Notes: generated by a model from the sequence alone, not told the origin. Positions 37,641-49,128 are shown, counted from the first letter of the stretch. The stretch is 64,000 bases of DNA from Arctopsyche grandis (GCF_051622035.1 NC_135360.1:7864001-7928000); one strand, 5' to 3'. Numbers and translations are program-made.

Positions 37641-38162
37641 ATAATAATAATAATAATAATAAAAATACGTATTTGATTTTCATCAGATTTTAGCTGATAA
37701 AATCGAAACAATCTCGCAACATCCGACACCCCCTCATCGGTAACTTTCAGCCTTTCAGGTAATTTGAAATCCTCGTTCGAAATTTATTTAGAGGACGACA
37801 CCTGACGCAAACCACTCGATACTTCAATGTCGAATTTTCAGCAGCGCACTAGGCGTACCTACTCATACAGAAAACACACCTACATATACATATACGTTAT
37901 AAACAAATCCTGAAAGAGAAAGCGAGAGAGGGAGCAATCGTGGCGTATTATCCCGGCAAATCTTCAGCTCAAGACTCGTTTGCATTCAAAACTGTTCCCA
38001 TTGCTCTAAACGTCCTCTAAACCCCCCATCTTTCTCTTCCCCCCCCCCCCCCCCACAACCCGGGAGCACCCTTTCGTAATATTAATTAAATCCGTAATAG
38101 AGGGGGGAGGGTGCGTACGTGGTCTCGTAAAAATCGTAGTGCGTACGTTTTAGTTTGTGTGT

Positions 38163-38203
<41 letters not shown>

Positions 38204-38670
38204 CTTCCGGCGGATGTCGAGAAGGATCCGAATCCTTAGGAAATCAGGCGCATCCTGTGGATTAGCGAAATTGATCTGTCGTGACTTGACGGCGATCCTG
38301 TGGCCTCCGACGTGAGAGGTTAGGGGGCGTTACCTAGGAACGTTTCGGCGCATGCGCCAAACCTAGCTTTTCAAAGTGTTGGGAGGCTGTAGTGAGCGAT
38401 CGTAGCAGGGGGCTGGAACCTTTTACGTGGAAAATCATCCATACATCTTCACCAAACAATCTACTAACATCTGAAAGCCCATACATAATATATACTTTGA
38501 TAAAGAGTTCATTTATTTTAACAAATTTTATATTAATTCATTTGTTTTCAACTTAGACATTCTACACACATATATGCGACTATATGTAATTAAAATAGGT
38601 ACAAACTTCGTAAATCTCATATATACCTCAAAACCTTTATTTAATTCTGCAATAACAAATAAACATTTTA
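37640..38670. other. No gene seen; CpG-richer segment
   Basis: Positions 37720-38440 are GC- and CpG-richer, with a (GT)n run and poly-C at 38040-38054. No coding signature is recognised. A promoter or unrecognised exon cannot be excluded. Confidence 0.35.
38165..38199. repeat. (GT)n microsatellite
   Basis: About 17 GT repeats. Confidence 0.9.
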
Positions 38671-38671
38671 T

Positions 38672-38775
38672 TTTTATTTTATTTATTTTTTACATATATG
38701 TATACCAGGAAGACCTTACAGGTAACCCCAATGCGCCTTCCTGGCCAATTACAAACATTGCAGCATTTTTACTTT
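38672..38775 (-). mobile_element. SINE 3' fragment
   Basis: Only the A/T-rich tail, the CCAGGAAG..CTTCCTGG hairpin and GCAGCATTTTTA remain. It is cut off by the dispersed repeat that starts at 38776. Confidence 0.7.
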
Positions 38776-39480
38776 ATCTATGTACGTAGTAACAATAGAT
38801 GAAGTTTTGTGATCATGCGAAAATTCGAACTCGGAAACCTTTTGGTTTATTGAACTGAAATTTCATATCTAGAAGTTTAAGCGTAATACCAAATTATTTA
38901 TAAAATTTAGTAAGCATCCCTCAACCGGAAGTGGCAGTTTACTCTCGTTCGATTTTTCTTCCACTATTTTTTTCGACCCCTTATACACGTGTGATCTTCA
39001 CGAAAAAAATCAAGTATAATTATTTTATTAATGTGATGAAAATAAAAAAAAATCACTATGTTTAATAAACCGGAAGTGGGATTTTCTCCTCTTAGAAAGG
39101 TCAAAAATGTTGTCGCCTGGATCCTGTCCACGCCCCTGGACGTATTAAGCTGAAAAAATATATTTGTATTCTTTATGTACTAACTTAGAGCTGCTAACGT
39201 TTTGGTCAGAATTCGTAAACCGGAAGTAGTATTTTTTTTTAAAACAATATTTCATCATTTTATTTTGACCTTTTAAATTATATTTATCCTCTTGATATTT
39301 AATGTGTATAATATTTATACTGATTTTAAATAATAAAAAAAATTTGAACAACATCTGACAACCGGAAGTAGAACTTTTGTCTTGTGCAAGTCACCATACA
39401 TTTGCGCTCAATTTGTATCGCTATCATACATAGTTGTTAGTTCAATATCGAATTTTGTTTTGCAACCTTCTTATATTCCT
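38776..39480 (-). repeat. Dispersed repeat with ~145-bp periodic CCGGAAGT boxes
   Basis: Starts with the CTTTATCTATGTACG..AACAATAGATGAAG terminus shared with 34315, 43690 and 61820. It then carries four CCGGAAGT[GA]G boxes at 38925, 39070, 39220 and 39362 (spacing 145, 150, 142), each at an equivalent place in a diverged unit. The ORFs across it are meaningless. Confidence 0.6.
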
Positions 39481-39519
39481 CAAATACATAGATAAAGTCA
39501 TGGGTTGGTCACACCCGAA

Positions 39520-39800
39520 TTTTTTTTATTATTATACAAGTCGCTGAATTACGAGACACTGAAAAACTCTTTGGGTAAATTAGTAAACCCATTTCACTAT
39601 TGATCATCAATTTATTAAATCGATTTATGCGTCTTATTTGTTTCACATAATATAGTAATCGTAAAAATAAATAAGAAAGATATTTTATTTTCGGATTTTT
39701 AATTATATTTATTTATTTTATTACATTATATACCAGGAAGGCCGTACAGGTAAACCCCAATGCGCCTTCCTGGTCAATTACAAACATCGCAGCTTTTTTT
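39520..39800 (-). mobile_element. Two SINE fragments
   Basis: Positions 39530-39575 match the TACAAGTCGCTGAATTACGAGACACTGAAAA part of the SINE body; 39705-39790 match the tail hairpin. They are separate truncated pieces in the same orientation. Confidence 0.6.
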
Positions 39801-39904
39801 TTATTATTATACAAGTCTTTATTATTATACAAGTTTTTTATTATTATACAAGTTTTTATTATTATTAGTATACATTTTTTTATTATTATACATATATGTA
39901 TGTA

Positions 39905-40069
39905 AACATGGTACCACTTAAATATGGTTCCAATACTGTCATTATCGAATCTGCTAATGTTATGACTCTGCCTGGTATACATTTTGAAATTATATGTAAA
40001 TGTAACCAGACTCAAATTTTAAATTTTATTATTAAAATCGCAAATTATATTATTTTACAGGGATGATTT
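39905..40069. repeat. Flank duplicated with 54235-54394
   Basis: ATGGTTCCAATACTGTCATT to ATTATATTATTTTACAGGGAT is shared nearly base for base with the sequence next to the SINE at 54.4 kb. Both copies therefore descend from one SINE-containing unit. Confidence 0.8.
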
Positions 40070-40504
40070 TATTTTTAGTTATTTATTTTTTACATATACA
40101 TATACCAGGAAGGCCTTACAGGTAACCCCAATGCGCCTTCCTGGCCAATTACAAACAATGCAGCATTTTTATTACACAAGTCGCTGTATAACGAGACACT
40201 GAAAACTCGCAAATTAACGAGACATCTATGAATTATACATACATTTTATTGTACATTAATCAATCTCAAATAGTGGTGACATAGTAGCTAGGAAGGATAT
40301 TTAGCCAATTTTACCGGGAACCGTTTCAACAATGAATTCAGAGAAAATTGACAAACTCTGATAGGAAACGATCGACCTGGAGCACAAATATCCAGATCTG
40401 ACCAGCAGCACTACAGATATACTCAGAAAAATTATTTTCATTCGATCGAACCCGGCGCCTCTCGACGCTAAGTAGAAACTTAACGACCGAGCTTTGCTTC
40501 TGGC
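40070..40504 (-). mobile_element. SINE, subfamily 1, near full length
   Basis: All parts are present on the minus strand: head with an A-box-like AAGCTCGGTCGTTAAG and B box GGGTTCGATC at 40440-40500, conserved middle at 40340-40400, and the hairpin 3' end at about 40100-40145. Next to it lies the flank shared with 54.2 kb. Confidence 0.85.
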
Positions 40505-40544
40505 ATTTGTACATAACCCCCATATATGTACATATTTATTTTAT

Positions 40545-41037
40545 CTTTAATTTATATCAGGAAGGCCTAACATCCATATCCAATGCGCCTTCCTGGACAG
40601 AAACATTGTTCATTTTGATACAAATAGTATTACTATTATACAAAGTACATAAATCCATATCAATCAATATTCACAGAAACATCTATGTATGGTCAAATTT
40701 GTAAATTTGCAGCAATTTAAACAATTCAGCAAAATTCAGTTAATACATATCAATTAACATCCACAGAGACATTTTTGGTCAAATTTGTAAATTTGCAATA
40801 TTTTATACAATTCAGCGAAATTCTAAGCTGCTGGAAACTTGATATTTTGCGAGAAAATGGGTAAGGTTGCCAATTTGTTGGAACCGTTTCAATGAAAATC
40901 AGATAATTGGCAAACTCTGATAGGAAACGATAGATCTGGAGTCACAAACCAAGGTCTGGCCAGCAGAAACGAGTGGGATTTGAACCCGTGACCACTCTGT
41001 TCTAATCATTATATGCTAACCATTTAGTGTATTCTAC
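40545..41037 (-). mobile_element. SINE, subfamily 2, near full length
   Basis: Hairpin 3' end at 40558-40598; a body with AATTAACATCCACAGAGACAT duplicated; the middle block ATTGGCAAACTCTGATAG at 40907-40924; and a head at 40970-41035 with the B-box-like GGATTTGAACCC. It directly follows the subfamily 1 copy head to tail. Confidence 0.85.
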
Positions 41038-41409
41038 TGTGCATACATATGTATACAAATGTATGCACAGTAGGCGAGGGCGAAAAATTCGAATATTGGA
41101 TTTCCCACGATTCCCACGCGTGGAAAACTTATGTCGCGTGGAAATGAGTGGTATTTGGCCTGAAAACCTGGTCAAAAATATGTTTTTACGCTTTTTACCA
41201 GAAAATAGCTTTCTGTACAATCATTGCGAGCTATTGACGATTATAAACAATCTTAATACCTTAAAAAGTATGTGCGTCGTATTAACGAAACGTAAATTAA
41301 ACAGTTTCATCGGCTTGAAACAATGGCTTGTATTTTACTGGTAAGTATTTTTATCTATCAGTAATTGAATACTTGTGTTGTGCCCGATTAAATATTATAA
41401 ATATTATGA

Positions 41410-43140
41410 ACTAGTTGTTTTACCCGGCTTCGCTTAGTATTTGCAAAATAAACAGCTAAAACATGGCGAATCTAATAGTAAGTATTCATTTGTTTTTTTA
41501 TTAAATTTATTTAAATTGAAAAAAATATATATGGTAAGTTTTGTTTTGATAAATGGCCAGTATTACTTTTTGGTTGGTATAAACACAATCTTGATAGACA
41601 ATTCCATTCAACAGGCATTGTTATTTGTTCTGGCGAATGTAGGTCAGATTTTTATACTATCCATTCGTTATTTACACTGAAATTTAATAATATAATATGT
41701 ACTGACTATTCTATTAAGAAGATTCTGGCCGAAAACTGATCTATAAACTAACCGAAATCAATTAATATACTACCAATTTAATTTGTTGTCTTAAACAATG
41801 TCCTATGCTTCTGGCGAACCGATTTATATAGACAAAAATTACGTATAATATATTTTTGTTTCAATTTTTTACTATTTTAAACGAAATAAACACCTAATAG
41901 TCACCTATTGAAGTTTTGATTAATTAATAAGAATTCAAATTCGTCGTCGTCTTTTCAATTATCGTTTTTCTCATAATCGCACTGTTATCTTGATTATAAA
42001 AGTAATCGAAAACTTTTCTTATGTGTAAGAAATATACGAATTTTATTTTTTGCATGCCATTAAGTAATGTCGTAGACGTTTGTAAGGAGTTGAGAATTGA
42101 TTTTGTGCGGAATAATCACAGAACCATTATAATTATTTATCAGCATAGTTCATTTACTCCTATGACGATCAATTTTAACCATGTTATACCTATAATTATA
42201 AGTACTTATAGCAAAAAATCTACATATTTACATTTTGATATTGACTAAGACATCAATCTATTGCATGGCCAACTATTCGTATACAAGTTTTCATTAACAA
42301 AATACATATAATACAAAATATATCTACAGGCTATATAATTTCTATCTACTTAATGTTTAAAAACTACTTCCCCCCCCCCCCCATTCATTCCTTCCTTTTA
42401 AAATTACTTTTAAACCAATAAAATAATACAGAATTATCAATTTTAATCATTATCTCATAACTAACTATTATTCAATAATTAATCGTGGTAAAATGAAGAA
42501 GGAATAGAACAGTATGACAATATCTCAAAAGCCCAATACTACGTATGTATGTAATATATATTTTTATTTTACATAGATATATGTATACCAGGAAGGCCTA
42601 ACAGGTAGACCCCAATAAGCTTTCCTAGACAATTAATTACAAACATTACAGCATTTTTTTTTTACATAAATCGCAGTATTTCAAGAGGCTGAAGAATTCG
42701 AAATTAACAATTAATTAATCCATAGATACATCTATGGATTTAACTTGTACATAAATTTTTACATTTAGGTAGGATGATTTTTGCCAATTTGATGGAGGAA
42801 CCGTTTCAGCAATCAAATCAGATAAATTGGCAAACTCTGATAAGAAACGATCGACTTGAAGTCACAAATATCCAATAATTAAAAATAAGGTGATGGTAAA
42901 TTCACCGAAGAAAGATGTTCCCTAAATATACTATAATAATTTAGAAAGATACTTTGTATGTAAGAAACATTGGTTGGGAACTTCGCAAGCAAGTCAAAAA
43001 AACGACGAGTCGATTTTTTTTTTTCGATTTAAATAAATTTAATAAAAAAACAAATGAATATTTACTATTAGCTTCGCCATGTTTAAGCTGTTTATATAAC
43101 AAACACTGAGCGAAGCCGCGTAAAACAACTAGTATACTAT
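41410..43140. mobile_element. Interval bounded by inverted TTTTACCCGGCTTCGCT ends
   Basis: The repeat end at 41411-41525 (plus) and its reverse complement at 43015-43136 (minus) face each other. Both carry CTAGTTGTTTTAC.CGGCTTCGCT, then TAATAGTAA.TATTCATTTG, then TTTTTTTATTAAATTTATTTAAAT. The interior is AT-rich, contains a SINE (42550-42880) and has no coding signature. Either a non-autonomous element with long inverted ends or two independent insertions. Confidence 0.4.
42550..42880 (-). mobile_element. SINE, truncated at the head side
   Basis: The tail hairpin (partly mutated, 42588-42630), body and middle block (ATTGGCAAACTCTGATAAG at 42825-42843) are present. The tRNA head is missing after about 42878. 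Confidence 0.75.
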
Positions 43141-43189
43141 AACCTGGCAAATATTGTAGCAAAATTAAATACTTAATAAAACTAGATAT

Positions 43190-43700
43190 GAAATTTCAGT
43201 TCAATAAATCAAAAGGTTTCTGAGAAAAACATAAAAAACCTCGATTCTCTAGAGTAAAAGTACTACTTCCGGTTCAGATAAAAATATTTAAAATATAGAA
43301 AATTATAAAGATTATTATTTATATTACATGTAAAAAAATTCAGTCCGATTCGGTTAGTGGCTTGGGAGGTAATTGAATTCAAAAACTTAAAAAAAAGAGG
43401 ACACCTATAAGGGGAGGTACCATTTCCAGTCAACTTAAAAATTTGAAAAAAATTTACGTCATGTCGATAAGAATTTCAGTAACTGATACTAAGTTTCAGT
43501 TCGATAGGACTAACGGTGTTCAAAAAATCCCCAAAATACACAGACACACACAAATTTTTTCTAGATCATGAAAACGTGATCAGTAATCGATTCTGAGTTC
43601 GAATCAGTCAAAATCTCGAGTTCAAATTTTCGCATGATCACAAAACTTCATCTATTGTTACTACGTACATACATAGATAAAGTAAAAAAATATTTCATTC
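43190..43700 (+). repeat. Dispersed repeat (LINE 3'-tail-like), plus copy
   Basis: Longest copy of the family also found at 34315-34905 (inverted), 38776 and 61663. It ends TACATACATAGATAAAGTAAAAA. One ACTTCCGG box is at 43264. Non-coding. Confidence 0.7.
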
Positions 43701-43839
43701 GTATCGATTTTTCTTAAAAACAAACATTACTTTATATTTCTATACAATGTGTAAAATTAAACTTCATATATGTATATATATATTACAAGCATAGTTAAAT
43801 TCAAAAACATTTACATAATATGATTTAACAACAAAACGG

Positions 43840-44430
43840 GGATGGTCATATTTACTCGGCGCATGGCCGCGATCCGCGCCGCTACGACCAAATACCACCC
43901 CACGGTGACGTAGCCTTGGAAAATGAAGGTAAATCGCAAATGGTGGAACCTGTCAAACGCAAACAATATTCGCGGAAAATCAGCGTTTTTCAATTGATTC
44001 GACACCCGTTTTCAAGCAGCATCATCACACTCTACACTCGTACACGCTTTTCCGACGAAAAATCAACCACGCGCCACACCCACGAGCTGGACGCGAAACA
44101 CACCCTGCCATATTGAACTGAAAACTCGACGACCTTCGCAACATTTTCCACCAGGTAAATCGATACCAGTATTTACTCAGTTCACTTCAGTTATTCGCTA
44201 CTCCTTCCTGCCTGTGCTCAGTACAATTGTACTAATTACGCTGTATTTACGGAGTGGTGAAATTCAGTGTTGACGTGAAAAGCTGCACTCATATCGAGTG
44301 AAAATTTTGTCGTGTTGTTGATTTTCCATACACGACGTAACCGGACTTCATATTGGTGATTAGATATTGATATTTTTCAATTGCCTTTTTTCTTCATTAA
44401 TCAGTAATAAAGCATGGCCAGTAGGTATAG
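43840..44430 (+). promoter_or_regulatory. CpG-rich candidate promoter and 5' exon of gene B
   Basis: CpG-dense sequence (GCGCATGGCCGCGATCCGCG at 43859-43878 and beyond) is followed by TCAGTT-type initiator words near 44179-44193, then by sequence that could be a 5'UTR ending at a donor-like CCAGTAG^GTATAG (about 44425). It is about 1 kb upstream of the first recognisable coding exon of gene B and on the same strand. Placement is inferred from composition only. Confidence 0.3.
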
Positions 44431-45478
44431 TTTCTAAAGTGATGTGAGCTTACTACTAACAGTTGAATTATGGCTTGTCATATTTACCACATAAAAAGGT
44501 GACCAGATATCTTCAAGTTAGAAACTTTTCAATATATTCAATATAAGTCATTTTAAATACAAAATTAAGTCGTTTTTTTAATATGCTTATACTATTTTTA
44601 ACTTATTTCTTTGTGAAATTATAAAATTTCACTACCTTATAAAAAAAATCTTTAATGGAAAACATATTGAAGAGATGCAAATTCTCATCTAACTAGAAAT
44701 ATTTGCGTGAAAATGTTGATAGCCTCTGATTTATTATAAGAATATATTTTATTTTCAACACAACAGCTTTTAAGAATAAAAAGATAAAGTCTATAATTTG
44801 GCTGGTCTATAATAAACCCAAATTTGTCACGAACATATATGTACATATATATATATATTAGCGAACGAGATTGCCATTATACGCATACAAGGTTAATTGG
44901 CAGATTGATACAAATCATGTGGGTATTTTCAAAATGGTATGCAATTTTTGTTAGTATTTAAGTAATGAATTCATCAAATTCTGCTCACCTTGGCATTGCA
45001 TGTTCGTAGAAAAGATAGCAAATTTATGCTTTTAAATAACATTTGATTTTTTCAGACTCTTAGTCATACTGTAATGGAAAATGGAGTATATTTGTACATA
45101 GCTTGCTGCAGCATAATTAATGACCGAGCAAAAGTGAGTCTCAGCTCATTATGAATTCTGCTGACGTGAGCCTTTTTTTCATGTCATTGGTTTTATTTGT
45201 GAACTTTTGTGAAGCTTATCAATATTTATGTGGTAGTTTCAGGGTTCACGAACTATTTTTCGATTAAATATGGTGTATAGAAAGTAGATATCTTCCTTTT
45301 TGTTTTGTCCTATGCTATTAAACTTAATTCGTCGCTTCGTCGCTCTATGACTGTAAACTCCTTTGTGTGTCAGTTCGATTTATTTTCCGCACTAATAAAC
45401 ATACGAATATGTACATTTCAGCCGAGAAAAATAAACTCATTCGCCGTGGCACCGTTTAAGTTGCACCACCGCTTCAGG

Positions 45479-48400
45479 ATGTCGCGGGAGAAGTCCCAGG
45501 AGCCGCCAACATCTTCAGCTGAAAATTTGCTCAGCGGAAGTGGCGCTTCCACCGAAAATATCGGTAAAATAAATCGATTTTTATACACGAAAGCAATGAG
45601 GTGCAAAATTTTCAGTAGCACCGAAAATGATGAAGTATAAGAATATCGATTTTATTTTTCAGACAACAACGCTTACCTGAATCCAGCTGCAACCACCCAT
45701 GGGATTCCTAGCAGTCCACCGCCATCATACCAACATGTAATAGAAGAGGTAATCAATTCACTTTGATAAATCAAACAAATCCGAATTCCAATCGAATATT
45801 CCAGATTCCAATCGAATATTCGAATATTCGATAGTCGAATATATGTATGTAGTCAGCCTTTTTTGGATACTCGAAAAATCGAATATTTTTCATTTTACTT
45901 GATTATTATCTAATATACATATTTTATTTTATTTTTATTTTTACATATATACCAGGAAGGCCTTACATGTAAATCCCAATGCGCCTTCCTGGCCAATTAC
46001 AAATTACAATTACAATTACAAATGCAGCATTTTTATTACAAGTCGTTGAATTACGAGACATCTAGAATTGTTCATAAATTTTATTGTACATCAATCATAC
46101 TTCAAATAGTGGTGACATAGTAGGTAGGAAGGATTTTTAGCCAATTTTTTTTCCCGGGAACCGTTTCAACAATGAAATCAGAGAAAATTGGCAAACTCTG
46201 ATAGGAAACGATCAACCTGGAGTCACAAATCCAGGTCTGACCAACAGCATACTCTGAAAAATTTATTTTCTTTCGAGGCCCGGGCCCAGGGATCGAACCC
46301 CGGCGCCTGTCGACGCTAAGCAGAAGCTTAACGATGGACCTATGCTGCTGGCTATGTATATCTAATATATAATTTCGAATGAGACTTTGCATATACATAT
46401 GTATGTATGTATGTATGTAACCTTCGTTCATTGGTTCGTAGATGACACACTCGATTTTTTTTTTCGATTCATAGGCGCCGATTCGATTTTTTTCGATTCA
46501 AAGGATTCGAAGTCCCCGGGGGCGAAGGTTCCGGGAGTGAAGGCGCGGTGGCGAAGGCGCGGGGGCGAAAGCGCGGGGGCGAAGGCGCGGGGGCGAAGGC
46601 GCGGGGGCGAAGGCGCGGGGGCGAAGGCGCGGGGGCGAAGGCGCGGGGGCGAAGGCGCGGGGGCGAAGGCGCGGGGGCGAAGGCGCGGGGGCGAAGGCGC
46701 GGGGGCGAAGGCGCGGGGGCGAAGGCGCGGGGGCGAAGGCGCGGGGGCGAAGGCGCCGGGGCGAAGGCGCCGGGGCGAAGGCGCGGGGGCGAAGGCGCGG
46801 GGGACATTGTCGTCGCGACGTCGCACTGACATTGTCGAGACTATGAACTAGGCCTAAGACTTAGCTTTCCTGATCTGCTACGCCGCTTCCTCTTGTTCCC
46901 TCCGCGACACAAAACATAAATAATATCATTTCAAATTTTTCCGACGTATTCAAACAATTCCCCAACAATAAAAATAAAACATTAGTTTATCTCCAGTCAG
47001 TGCCGGCCTTATACCCTATGGCAACCTCGGGCATTTTTTTCCAAGCGCCCCTAGAATTTTTTTATAAAAAATTGGTTACCATCCTCCTTTTTCCAGGCTT
47101 GGAACCGGTAGCAAAGTGGTTAACAAGGTTTCCCAACCTCAGGTGGATTTAAAAATAAATAAAGAAAATAATATTTCAGAAGTGAACTTTCCGAGTCTTT
47201 CTTTCAACAAAATCTTTAATTAAAGCTGAAAAATCAAGATTTTCAGCGATATAATTTTCAGTAGATAGAGTTTCAAAATTGGAAAGTCTATTTTGTGACA
47301 TTGGAGACTGGAGATAAGTTTTATTCAATTTAAGTTTCGAAAACCTACGTTCACCACTTGGTACAGTTTCACGCAATGTCAGCAAATTTTGCATATTTAA
47401 AAATAAACGTTTATTTGAAAAAGAACATCGTACCAAATTAATATTGAAATTAGAAAGCTGAAATATTGTAATTGTACCGCTAATGAGGTTGCTTCGTGAG
47501 CTACACCTGGATCTTTTCAGTATCAGATAAATTAATTAAAGCATCATGAACGTCAACAATTTGATATCGAACTGCTTTGATACTTGCTATTTTCGCTTTC
47601 CATCGTGTGTCAGATGATAAGGAATTATTATAATTGCACGTGATCAGTTAGAATCTTCCAGCGATATATTGAAGCCGACAATAGTCTTTGAAAAATACTG
47701 AAACAATCTTTGAAGAATATTGAAAAAAGTTTGCGATGTTATAGAAGGTTTCGCAGCGTCGTTGAAATGTTAAACTAATTTTTTTGATAAGCATAAGAGA
47801 ATTATAATTCAAAAGGGAATGTGTCGTCACCCAATTAATAAAATGTGCCGAGTACAAATGTTTGATCTTAGAAAGTAGAGGCGCCTTTGACACTAATCTA
47901 AAAAAAATTAAGGCCTTTGGCACTCTAATTTCAAATTTTAAAGCGCCTACGGTGCATCGTGCGGCGCCCTAACATACTCGGCGCCCTCGGGCACAGCCTG
48001 ACCCAGCCCCCCCCTTAAACCAGCACTATCTCCAGTATATCTAAATTATTGACATACAACTTAATTAAGTTAACCATTGAAATAAACAGACAGAGAAAAC
48101 CAAACTCTTCACAAGATGACCGTAGATTATATTATAAAAAATACCTTCTATCGTTTTTTTGATTTCCTGCTCATATCCATAATTTTACTGACTGATTCCT
48201 TTGAAGTTTTTCAAACAATTTCAATGATTGATTCTATTGAGGTTATAAATTGAGTAGGTACATACTTAAAAACATCTTATATGTAATTTCAGACACGCCT
48301 AACCGCATTAACTAACTACGACCAAACTCCGGTGAAATCTCGACTGCACTCTTCAAAGCGATCCAGCTTCGATTCAATCAGCCAAAACTCGAACCCTGAA

Positions 48401-49128
48401 CAATCAACACCGACCAGGTCAAGCTTCGTTAGAAGAGCCAACACTATCTCCACGGACGATTCCTCATACTCGAACGGAAATGAAAGCAAATTCGACGAGA
48501 ACTGCTCAAAATTAACATTGGACGATCAGGAGAAGGAAGTGGACGGAAGCGAGGCAGATCTGCTGTCCAACGCAGCACCCAGCGAAATATCCTTATGGCA
48601 AGACTATCAGGAACCTTCGACTTCTTATGATGCCAGCTCTCGCCAACTGGACAATGATAGTGTCAAAACCCTGGCCGTATCTCAGATGGGAGATCGGGAT
48701 TCTGATGACCAGGACACGTATATGTATGAGAGCATCGACAACTATGAAGAAGAAGCGACTAAACCAAATAACGACTACAACCGCAATAAAAAGAAAACTC
48801 CCGTCAGGCAGAAGGCTATTATTGAGGTCCTTTTGAGCTTTTTCATTACTACTGTGAAACTTATCGATCTTTTTAACTGTGATATTGTCCGTTTCAGGTT
48901 GTTGCCAACAAGACGTCAAAAGTGATGTACGCAGCTTTGGCTAAGGAGCTGGGTCTCCAATGCAGCATGTCAGATCAGTGTCGATGCGTGGACTGTCAGG
49001 GTGGATATTTGAGGTGTGGTGATGCAGATGGTGATACTGGTGGTGATGGTGGTTTGGGTGCTGGTACTCCCATGTTCGTGTCTGAAGCTTTCGGTCATGG
49101 AATAGCTCCAGCTTGTCAAATTATATAA
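45479..49128 (+). CDS. Cysteine-motif protein B, paralogue of the 9.3-kb gene
   Basis: Four coding exons: 45479-45563, 45663-45748, 48293-48826 and 48898-49128 (311 residues). Junctions are ATCG^GTAAAA / TTTTTCAG^AC, GAAGAG^GTAATC / ATTTCAG^ACA and ATTGAG^GTCCTT (weak donor) / GTTTCAG^GTT. The ATG at 45479 follows an acceptor-like ACATTTCAG at 45413-45421. Features: serine-rich N-terminus; PPSY (residues 48-51), a PPxY WW-domain ligand; a long S/D/E-rich region; then C257-x5-C263-x-C265-x2-C268-x6-C275 with CRCVDCQ, followed by GDADGDT. The cysteine block matches gene A at nearly every key position. Gene A has an intron right after the Q that gene B lacks. The family is not recognised; an adaptor or nuclear regulator role would be a guess. 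The 2.5-kb intron holds a SINE, a minisatellite and a hAT element. Confidence 0.75.
45915..46355 (-). mobile_element. SINE, subfamily 1, full length, in the gene B intron
   Basis: Antisense to gene B. Head at 46353-46270 with B box GGGGTTCGATCCC; middle block 46180-46210; hairpin 3' end at about 45953-45990; AAAATAAAATAAAAT-type tail on the minus strand. It is the best preserved copy of the head in the window. Confidence 0.88.
46535..46805. repeat. GC-rich 14-bp minisatellite, ~19 copies
   Basis: The unit is GCGCGGGGGCGAAG, almost perfectly repeated, with single-base variants near both ends. Because 14 is not a multiple of 3, all three frames read the same 14-residue period on each strand. 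That explains the long repetitive ORFs seen here in several frames; they are not genes. The array interrupts a very AT-rich intron. Confidence 0.95.
46998..48028 (-). mobile_element. hAT element with perfect 8-bp target duplication
   Basis: Flanked by TCTCCAGT at 46990-46997 and 48029-48036. Termini are CAGTGCCGG (left) and TAGTGCTGG (right, inward), with subterminal CCTCGGGC on both sides. The 1031-bp length is far below an autonomous hAT, so it is an internally deleted derivative that kept part of the transposase. It is inserted in the gene B intron in antisense. Confidence 0.88.
47176..47940 (-). pseudogene. hAT transposase remnant (zf-MYM / DUF4371 type)
   Basis: Minus-strand frames contain SDTRWKAKIASIKAVRYQ (about 47616-47563) and, after stops, RRFSKLKLNKTYLQSPMSQN then AENLDFSALIKDF (about 47355-47185). 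The first matches the TRW.A...A...L region, the second the C-terminal hAT dimerisation domain (ERSFSKLK.IKTYLRS.M.Q.RL..L), of ZMYM1-like hAT transposases. Frames are broken, and the N-terminal BED/MYM finger and catalytic DDE parts are missing. It is contained in the element with TIRs at 46998-48028. Confidence 0.85.

Noticed and set aside
40440-40500. tRNA-like A and B boxes
   Set aside because: They belong to the SINE head; no complete cloverleaf with acceptor stem was seen, so no tRNA gene is called here or at the other SINE heads.
46387-46851. Long repetitive open frames on both strands (GAGAKARGRRRGGE-type and PRLRP-type)
   Set aside because: They are produced by a 14-bp minisatellite that reads open in every frame; no start context or flanking exon supports a protein.
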